Shown here: positions 5,687 through 10,140 of the stretch, piece by piece
Numbering within the stretch: position 1 is the first letter of the stretch
Layout of the letters: each line of letters starts with the position of its first letter
From: Acidilobaceae archaeon
Lineage (GTDB): Archaea > Thermoproteota > Thermoprotei_A > Sulfolobales > Acidilobaceae
Length of the DNA stretch: 10,140 nt
Assembly (NCBI GenBank): GCA_026985435.1
Contig: JALSQL010000089.1
Coordinates: 1 to 10,140 of the forward strand
Direction of reading: 5' to 3'
Notes under the pieces: model-generated
What the model was told of the DNA's origin: nothing
What the model saw: only the letters and a program-made list of their open reading frames with translations
The model's database searches: none
Translations under genes and position numbers: made by a program

Positions 5687-7183
5687 CTACGCTAGGGAGA
5701 GGAGGTTCCTAGCGTAGAAGTCCACGGCGTCCCTCGGCCTGGCCCTCTGGTTGAGGGTTAGGGCCCTCCTGAGGGCGCTGCGGAGCGGCTCCCTGAGCCT
5801 GGACGTGTTGGAGCGTATGCACTCCTCGTAGCGGGCCCTGAGCCTGTCTAGCACCGCAGAGGCGCCGAGCCTCTCCCTCATGGCGAGGGTCACGGCGTTC
5901 CTTACCTCCTCCACGTACCTGGCGGCCTCGCCCCGGGAGGTTAGGAGGCGGAGCACCTGGTCGGGCGGGGGCCTGTTGGTTATGAGTGATAGGAGGTAGA
6001 GGTTCAGGGCCCAGATGCAGTAGCAGGGGGCGCCCCTGGCCACCCTGTAGAGGAGGGCGGCCAGGTTGAACACGTCGCTGTCAAGCCTGACCCCCCTGCC
6101 GCGGGCCGCTATGAGTAGGGGGTCGCTGTACTCGGGGGTGAAGAGGTTGACCACGAACCTGCCGTCCACCCTGTTGTAGCCCGTGAAGTCCGAGAGCTTG
6201 AGCATGACGGCGCCGTCCACCCTCTTGTAGAGTATGTTGGCCGGCTTCAGGTCGAAGTGGCCTATCCCTATGGCGTGGGCGAGGGCTAGGGCGCCGCCCA
6301 CCTGGCCCGCCAGGGCTGAGACGAGCTCGTCCCTAGCCTCCCCCCTCTCTAGTTCGAGGAGGTCCCCGTCGGCCAGCTCCATCGCGGCGAAGGGGGGCCT
6401 GTAGAGGTAGTCCTCCGCCCTCTCGTACGACCTCAGGGGCGCGTGGATGGCGTAGACCCGGACCACGTTATCCCTACGCCTCTCCAGCGTGGAGGCGAGG
6501 TCCCGCGTGTACCCCATGAGGTCGAGGTACCTCTCGAGCAGCCTCCGGTCGACCGTGGCGACCCTGGCCATCGCCTGGGCCTCGGAGACGAGCCTGTAGA
6601 CCTCGAGGCCCCCCACGCCCCTCCCCGGCTGGAGCTTGGGGATCTTGAGGGCCACCACCTCCCCCCAGGGCGCCTCGGCGCGGAGGATGTAGTTGAGCGC
6701 CCCCTTCTCGCTGTGGATCGCCACAACCCTGAAGCCGCCCAGCTCCAGGCCTATCCACCCCCTCGGGGGCGGGGGCCTCGCCTCCGAGGGCCTCGCGGCC
6801 CCGAGGGCCTCGGCCACCTCGCCCGGGAGGGCGGATATGTCGACCTCCCAGATGTCTATCACGCCAGCCTCCCTGAGGTCCTCCAGGACCTGAAGGGCCT
6901 TGGGGCCGAGGAGGACGCCCTCGCTGGTCTCGCCTACCGCCCCGACTATCATGCCCTTGTAGGCGTAAAGCCTGTACTCGCCCCCGGGGCCCGTGACCTT
7001 CACCCTCACCAGCTTGTCTTCCTCACGCGCCTCCTCCAGCAGCTTCCCCGCGAGGTCCCGGAAGTCCCCGGCCCTCAGGCGGTTCTTCAGGCGGCCGTGG
7101 ATGAGCATTGCTAGCTCCACGTCCTGCTGCGACAGCAGCTCGCTGAGCTTGTCGATGTTAGCTGCGACCCGAAGTTTTGCCAA
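5687..7183 (-). CDS. Ser/Thr protein kinase with an unassigned N-terminal domain
   Basis: 498 residues. The C-terminal part (about 150-498) is a eukaryotic-type protein kinase: ATP-binding lysine in VVALKIPK (K180), catalytic loop HFDLKPANIL (309-318) with D311, K313 and N316, metal-binding DFT (D332, where glycine of DFG is threonine), TPEYSDPLL (349-357) in place of APE, and SDVFNLAALLYRVARG (369-384) as subdomain IX. The glycine-rich loop is barely recognisable (about 153-166). Residues 1-125 form a separate domain with GEYRLYAYKGMIVGAVGE (68-85), loosely like PATAN/DUF4388-type sensor domains, then a proline-rich linker (131-141). No membrane helix is evident, so it is probably cytosolic. 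Start is TTG 7183, set by a strong AGGTGAAGG site. It follows the FHA gene by 49 bases without a visible promoter. The context suggests that it phosphorylates or is read by the FHA and VWA partners, like the Arn kinases of Sulfolobus; that link is inference. Confidence 0.85.
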   Translation of the reverse strand: MAKLRVAANIDKLSELLSQQDVELAMLIHGRLKNRLRAGDFRDLAGKLLEEAREEDKLVRVKVTGPGGEYRLYAYKGMIVGAVGETSEGVLLGPKALQVLEDLREAGVIDIWEVDISALPGEVAEALGAARPSEARPPPPRGWIGLELGGFRVVAIHSEKGALNYILRAEAPWGEVVALKIPKLQPGRGVGGLEVYRLVSEAQAMARVATVDRRLLERYLDLMGYTRDLASTLERRRDNVVRVYAIHAPLRSYERAEDYLYRPPFAAMELADGDLLELERGEARDELVSALAGQVGGALALAHAIGIGHFDLKPANILYKRVDGAVMLKLSDFTGYNRVDGRFVVNLFTPEYSDPLLIAARGRGVRLDSDVFNLAALLYRVARGAPCYCIWALNLYLLSLITNRPPPDQVLRLLTSRGEAARYVEEVRNAVTLAMRERLGASAVLDRLRARYEECIRSNTSRLREPLRSALRRALTLNQRARPRDAVDFYARNLLSLA

Positions 7184-7186
7184 GAG

Positions 7187-7195
7187 CCTTCACCT
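7187..7195 (-). promoter_or_regulatory. Ribosome binding site fixing the TTG start of the kinase
   Basis: On the minus strand AGGTGAAGG contains a full GGTGA core, six bases before the TTG at 7183. It is one of the best Shine-Dalgarno sites in the window and supports the non-ATG start. Confidence 0.7.
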
Positions 7196-7232
7196 TCCCC
7201 CGGGCCCCTCCAGCGGGCGCCTCCTGGAGCCT

Positions 7233-7616
7233 CTACTCGGCCTCGGGCTTCTCGGCCTCTTTACTCTTTTCACTAGAACCCTCCTTTGGGGCCTCCGAGT
7301 CGGGTAGGGGCTTCAGCTCGAGCAGGGTAGTCCCTATGACGACCTCCACGCCCTCCTCGGGTATCGCCACGGGGCCCCGGCCTCGTATGTCCTCGCCCCC
7401 TATGTAGGTGCCGTTCCTGCTCCCGATGTCCTGGATGTACCACCTGCCATCGTAGAATGATAGCTTGGCGTGCCTCCTCGACGCGAGCCTGTCGGGGAGT
7501 ATGAGGTGGGCCTCTGGGCTACGGCCTATTATGTAGGTGCCGGGCTCCAGCTCGAGCGTCTTCCAGGCGGGCTGGAAGAACGCCTTCTTAACCGTCACCC
7601 GGAGCCTCTGGGGCAT
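7233..7616 (-). CDS. Small FHA-domain protein (ArnA-like, no zinc finger)
   Basis: A 127-residue protein made almost wholly of one forkhead-associated domain, a phosphothreonine-binding module. Conserved residues are all present: GRSPE (31-35), ASRRHA (45-50, with S46, R47 and H49), and the run WYIQDIGSRNGTYI (59-72, with the SRNGT loop). The C-terminal 20 residues are Glu/Lys/Ser-rich and likely disordered, with possible phosphorylation sites. Start is taken as ATG 7616, with GGGGTG six bases upstream. The GTG at 7625 is in frame but lies within that ribosome site. The Sulfolobus homologue ArnA carries an N-terminal zinc finger; here there is no cysteine at all. Its place between VWA and kinase genes suggests that it docks phosphorylated VWA protein or the kinase. 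That partner choice is inference from neighbours and from the known ArnA-ArnB interaction. Confidence 0.9.
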   Translation of the reverse strand: MPQRLRVTVKKAFFQPAWKTLELEPGTYIIGRSPEAHLILPDRLASRRHAKLSFYDGRWYIQDIGSRNGTYIGGEDIRGRGPVAIPEEGVEVVIGTTLLELKPLPDSEAPKEGSSEKSKEAEKPEAE

Positions 7617-7622
7617 CCCATA

Positions 7623-7628
7623 CACCCC
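7623..7628 (-). promoter_or_regulatory. Ribosome binding site of the FHA gene
   Basis: GGGGTG on the minus strand, six bases before ATG 7616. The same hexamer precedes the VWA start. The upstream in-frame GTG (7623-7625) is part of this site, which argues against its use as the start. Confidence 0.6.
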
Positions 7629-7655
7629 GCCTGGCAGGGGTTAGTGTTGTCTTGG

Positions 7656-7662
7656 TATATAT
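7656..7662 (-). promoter_or_regulatory. TATA box for the FHA-kinase transcript
   Basis: ATATATA on the minus strand is the clearest A/T run in the window. It sits in the 54-base gap between the VWA stop (7671) and the FHA start (7616). The expected transcription start about 26 bases downstream (near 7632) leaves a short leader that contains the GGGGTG site. It implies FHA and kinase can be expressed separately from VWA. Confidence 0.7.
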
Positions 7663-7670
7663 CGGCGCTG

Positions 7671-8903
7671 CTACTCCTCGCCCCTCGCCAGCTTGTGGGC
7701 CAGGCTCGCAGCGCGCTTCGTGCCCTCCTCGACCTCTCCCCTCTCCAGCATCTCCAGGATGTCTATGGTCTTCTCCCTGAGGTCCAGGTCGCCTAGGCTC
7801 AGCGTGCCCTCCGCTATTACCCTCAGGTGCTCTACGACCCTCCTGTAGTCCCTCTGCTTGAGGGCCTCCTTGAGGCTCACGCTAGCCTTCATCATCTCAA
7901 CCTTGTTCTTAACGTACTCGATTACCTCGGTGGGCTTGACGCCCACGAGCAGCTCCAGCGGCTCGCTCTCCCCGCTCTCTATCGGGTAGTTCCTCGTCTG
8001 GTCGATGTACTTGACCCTGAAGGTTAGGGGGAGCCTGGCGCCGTCCGGGGCCTCCTCGCCAGCCTTAACCTCCATGGCTACGTCTACCACCTCCCCGCTG
8101 CTCAGGTATCCGACGTCTATTATGGTGGAGCCCTTCTGCCTCCTGTACTTCCTCCCGTAGACCATGACCTCCGCCCAGATCGGGTGGTTTACGACCAGCT
8201 GCACGTTCTTCGCCACTATCTGGGCGGCCTTCATGGCCTCGCGCGCTATGAACTTGTCTAGCTCTAGGAGGTCGCTTATGTGCTCTAGGGAGCCGTTCGT
8301 GGCGTCAGCTATCTCCATGAGTAGCTCCTCGTTGTAGTCCTTCCCTATCCCTATCGCCACTACGGGTATCTCATCCTCGCCGAGGGCCTTGTAGAGCCTC
8401 TCTATTATCTTCCCAGGCCTCTTCTCGCCCACAGTTGGCTCGCCGTCCGTGAGGAAGATCACCCTCGCGACCCCGCCCTCCTCCGCGGCCTGCTTCGCCA
8501 CGCGTATAGCCTCCTCGAGGGTGTCGGCGATGTTCGTCCCCGGGCAGAGGCGGAGCCTGGCCACGATCCTCTTCGCCTCGAGCAGGTCCTCCCCGGACTC
8601 TATCTTCTTGGGCCCGTAGACTAGGGCTGGCTTCCTGCAGAAAGCAATAATCGCTATGACATCGCCGGGCTCAAGCTTGTCGAGAAGGTTTATTATAGCG
8701 TACTTCGCGAAGAATATCCTCTCCCCATCCATGGAGGGGCTGACGTCGAGGGCTATCGTGAGCACGAGCCTCTGCCTGGCCGAGGCCAGGCTTATGATCC
8801 TCGCCAGCACGGGCACCGTGCCGCCCGGCGGCACAGCGTCGGCCGCCGCTGACACCTCAACCCTTACCTGCTGGAGGGGGTCTGTAAGCGCCACAGAAGG
8901 CAT
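7671..8903 (-). CDS. VWA-domain protein, ArnB-like
   Basis: About 410 residues. An N-terminal beta-rich strip (1-45) leads into a von Willebrand A domain with a complete metal-ion-dependent adhesion site: DVSPS (D53, S55, S57), T123 in CPGTN and D153 in LTDGE. After it come a second beta-rich region (about 225-320) and a charged helical tail (about 325-410). This layout, a VWA inserted in a beta-sandwich with a helical C-terminus, matches the ArnB / Sec23-like VWA proteins of crenarchaea; in Sulfolobus, ArnB pairs with the FHA protein ArnA and is phosphorylated near its C-terminus. No signal peptide or membrane helix is seen, so it should be cytosolic. Start is placed at ATG 8903, with GGGGTG eight bases upstream. 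An in-frame ATG at 8939 would add 12 basic residues but lies at or upstream of the transcription start predicted from the TATA site. The FHA and kinase genes follow on the same strand. Confidence 0.88.
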   Translation of the reverse strand: MPSVALTDPLQQVRVEVSAAADAVPPGGTVPVLARIISLASARQRLVLTIALDVSPSMDGERIFFAKYAIINLLDKLEPGDVIAIIAFCRKPALVYGPKKIESGEDLLEAKRIVARLRLCPGTNIADTLEEAIRVAKQAAEEGGVARVIFLTDGEPTVGEKRPGKIIERLYKALGEDEIPVVAIGIGKDYNEELLMEIADATNGSLEHISDLLELDKFIAREAMKAAQIVAKNVQLVVNHPIWAEVMVYGRKYRRQKGSTIIDVGYLSSGEVVDVAMEVKAGEEAPDGARLPLTFRVKYIDQTRNYPIESGESEPLELLVGVKPTEVIEYVKNKVEMMKASVSLKEALKQRDYRRVVEHLRVIAEGTLSLGDLDLREKTIDILEMLERGEVEEGTKRAASLAHKLARGEE

Positions 8904-8911
8904 TACCCGGG

Positions 8912-8917
8912 CACCCC
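8912..8917 (-). promoter_or_regulatory. Ribosome binding site of the VWA gene
   Basis: GGGGTG on the minus strand, eight bases before ATG 8903. It is the main reason for choosing this start over ATG 8939, which has no comparable site. Confidence 0.55.
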
Positions 8918-8955
8918 GCGCCTCGCGCCTGTTTTGCATGTGTGAACAGCGCGGC

Positions 8956-8965
8956 CCTATTTAGG
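8956..8965. promoter_or_regulatory. TATA-like element probably shared by divergent pyrG and VWA promoters
   Basis: CCTATTTAGG has matching arms (CCTA and TAGG) around TT and reads as a TATA core on both strands. It is the only A/T-rich core in the gap between the VWA gene and pyrG. On the + strand, a start about 26 bases downstream (near 8986) leaves a leader of about 18 bases to the GTG at 9004, containing GGTG. On the minus strand the predicted start is near 8935, leaving about 32 bases to ATG 8903, with GGGGTG inside. Confidence 0.6.
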
Positions 8966-8991
8966 CCTGCCCCCACCACCAGGAACCCGCC

Positions 8992-8995
8992 GGTG
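8992..8995 (+). promoter_or_regulatory. Ribosome binding site of pyrG
   Basis: GGTG, eight bases before the GTG at 9004. It is short but is the only Shine-Dalgarno-like site in the predicted leader. Confidence 0.4.
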
Positions 8996-9003
8996 CCCAG
9001 TCT

Positions 9004-10140
9004 GTGGCGGGCAGCTCCGGCGGGCCGAGGTACGTCTTCGTGACGGGCGGTGTCCTGTCGAGCCTCGGCAAGGGGATAGTGACCGCCAGCCTCGGCCTCC
9101 TCTTCAAGGCCCGGGGCTTCAGGGTTGGGGCGGTCAAGATAGACCCCTACATAAACGTCGACGCCGGCACCATGAACCCCTACATGCACGGCGAGGTCTA
9201 CGTCACCGAGGACGGTGGGGAGACCGACCTTGACCTCGGCCACTACGAGAGGTTCCTCCACGAGACCCTCTCGAGGAGGCACAACATAACCACCGGCCAG
9301 GTCTACTCGGCTGTCATCGAGCGGGAGAGGAGGGGCGACTACCTGGGGCAGACCGTCCAGATCATACCACACATAACCGACGAGATCAAGTCGCGGGTCA
9401 GGAGCCTGGCCCGCGACACTGGGGTAGACGTGCTGATAGTCGAGATAGGGGGTACGGTGGGCGACATAGAGGGGCTCCCCTTCCTCGAGGCTGCGAGGCA
9501 GATGAGGCTAGAGGAGGGCGCTGGCCGCACGTTCTTCGTACACGTGGCCCTGGCGCCGATACTGAGCACTACTGGGGAGCAGAAGACGAAGCCCGTGCAG
9601 CATAGTGTGAACGAGCTGCGCCGCATAGGGATACAGCCCGACGCCATCGTGGTGAGGACCCAGAGGCCCCTAGAGGAGGAGGCTAGGAGGAAGATAGCGC
9701 TCTTCGCCACCCTGCCGGAGGAGGCGGTGGTGAGCGACCACGACGTCGACACCATCTACAGGGTGCCCCTCCTCCTCGAGGAGCAGGGCCTCCCATCCTA
9801 CATACTCCGACGCCTCGGCCTACCCGACCGAGAGCCCGACCTGGAGGCGTGGAGGGACTTCCTGGAGAGGCTGACGGGCGCATCGAAGCCCGTGACCGTC
9901 GCCATGGTGGGCAAGTACACGAAGCTCCACGACAGCTACCTCAGCATAAGGGAGGCCCTCCTACACGCCGGTGCGAGGCTCGGGGTCACTCCCAGGCTCA
10001 GGTGGGTCGAGGCAACCGACATAGAGGCGGGGAGGGTCAGGGTGGAGGAGGCCCTGGAGGGGGTCGACGCCGCGATCGTGCTCCCCGGCTTCGGCAAGAG
10101 GGGGGTGGAGGGCAAGATCGAGGCGATACGCTACCTCCGC
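9004..10140 (+). CDS. pyrG: CTP synthase PyrG (5' part, runs off the window)
   Basis: CTP synthase makes CTP from UTP, ATP and glutamine, the last step of de novo pyrimidine nucleotide synthesis. 379 of an expected roughly 540 residues are present. The N-terminal synthase domain is complete and canonical: P-loop GGVLSSLGKG (15-24), KIDPYINVDAGTM (45-57), HGEVYVTEDGGETDLDLGHYERF (62-84, the Mg/ATP acidic cluster), VEIGGTVGDIE (146-156) with E147, and the UTP/CTP site QKTKPVQHSV (193-202). The class I glutamine amidotransferase domain begins near 298 (MVGKY, 301-305). Its oxyanion-loop motif, usually PGGFG, reads LPGFGKRGVEGK (360-371), one glycine short. The nucleophilic cysteine and the Glu/His pair lie beyond the window. 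Start is GTG with GGTG eight bases upstream; no other start fits better before the conserved RYVFVTGG. It is transcribed divergently from the VWA gene. Identity is certain. Confidence 0.97.
   Translation, partial: MAGSSGGPRYVFVTGGVLSSLGKGIVTASLGLLFKARGFRVGAVKIDPYINVDAGTMNPYMHGEVYVTEDGGETDLDLGHYERFLHETLSRRHNITTGQVYSAVIERERRGDYLGQTVQIIPHITDEIKSRVRSLARDTGVDVLIVEIGGTVGDIEGLPFLEAARQMRLEEGAGRTFFVHVALAPILSTTGEQKTKPVQHSVNELRRIGIQPDAIVVRTQRPLEEEARRKIALFATLPEEAVVSDHDVDTIYRVPLLLEEQGLPSYILRRLGLPDREPDLEAWRDFLERLTGASKPVTVAMVGKYTKLHDSYLSIREALLHAGARLGVTPRLRWVEATDIEAGRVRVEEALEGVDAAIVLPGFGKRGVEGKIEAIRYLR

Noticed and set aside
6443..7114. A 223-codon plus-strand open frame opposite the kinase gene
   Set aside because: Its translation has low-complexity composition and no recognisable motif, while the opposite strand encodes conserved kinase residues.
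7625..7640. CCCC-GCC and GGC-A-GGGG arms suggesting a hairpin or terminator between the VWA and FHA genes
   Set aside because: The arms are imperfect, no T-run follows, and the stretch contains the FHA ribosome site downstream of a TATA box, so it is better read as a leader.
8857..9755. Minus-strand open frames opposite pyrG (171 and 138 codons)
   Set aside because: They are antisense to canonical CTP synthase motifs, and the larger one would also cross the pyrG/VWA promoter region. They show no protein family features.
1..10140. tRNA or rRNA genes, CRISPR arrays, insertion sequences or integrase sites
   Set aside because: No repeats with regular spacers, no cloverleaf-type sequences, no transposase-like proteins and no terminal inverted repeats were seen. 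Almost all the sequence is accounted for by conserved protein genes.

Overview
The window is very GC-rich (by eye roughly two thirds G+C) and densely packed with protein genes. It looks like a hyperthermophilic archaeon of the Thermoproteota (Crenarchaeota). The reasons are: AGG arginine and ATA isoleucine codons dominate despite the high GC; GTG and TTG starts are frequent; Shine-Dalgarno sites are GGTGA or GGGGTG; promoters are TATA-type with short leaders; and the gene families are archaeal (TrmY, ArnA/ArnB-like FHA and VWA proteins, an archaeal endonuclease IV-like TIM barrel). A high-GC member of Desulfurococcales would fit, but the species cannot be fixed from this sequence.

Layout. Positions 1-1141 (+ strand) hold the end of a phosphate-transport operon: the 3' part of pstB, then phoU, overlapping by one base. 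They converge, with only 9 bp between stops, on a run of seven minus-strand genes. Read in their own direction these are a VWA-domain protein (8903-7671), a small FHA-domain protein (7616-7233), a Ser/Thr protein kinase (7183-5687), a PIG-V-like polytopic membrane mannosyltransferase (5665-4529), TrmY tRNA methyltransferase (4472-3870), an endonuclease IV-like TIM-barrel protein (3843-2956) and an SF2 helicase (2932-1151). At the right edge pyrG (CTP synthase) starts at 9004 on the + strand and runs off the window.

Transcription. A single TATA-like element (8956-8965, CCTA-TT-TAGG) lies between the VWA gene and pyrG and is placed to serve both directions. A second TATA box (7656-7662) lies before FHA-kinase. 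Weaker TATA-like sites precede trmY (4509-4515) and the TIM-barrel gene (3869-3874).

The most interesting unit is the VWA-FHA-kinase cluster. It matches the parts of the Sulfolobus ArnA/ArnB phospho-signalling module that represses archaellum expression. Here a kinase gene is directly attached, the kinase has an unassigned N-terminal domain, and the FHA protein lacks the zinc finger of ArnA. The second cluster of interest is trmY, TIM barrel and helicase, in which a divergent endonuclease IV-like fold lies 23 bases upstream of an XPB-like helicase. No RNA genes, insertion sequences or CRISPR arrays were seen, and no gap between genes exceeds about 100 bases.
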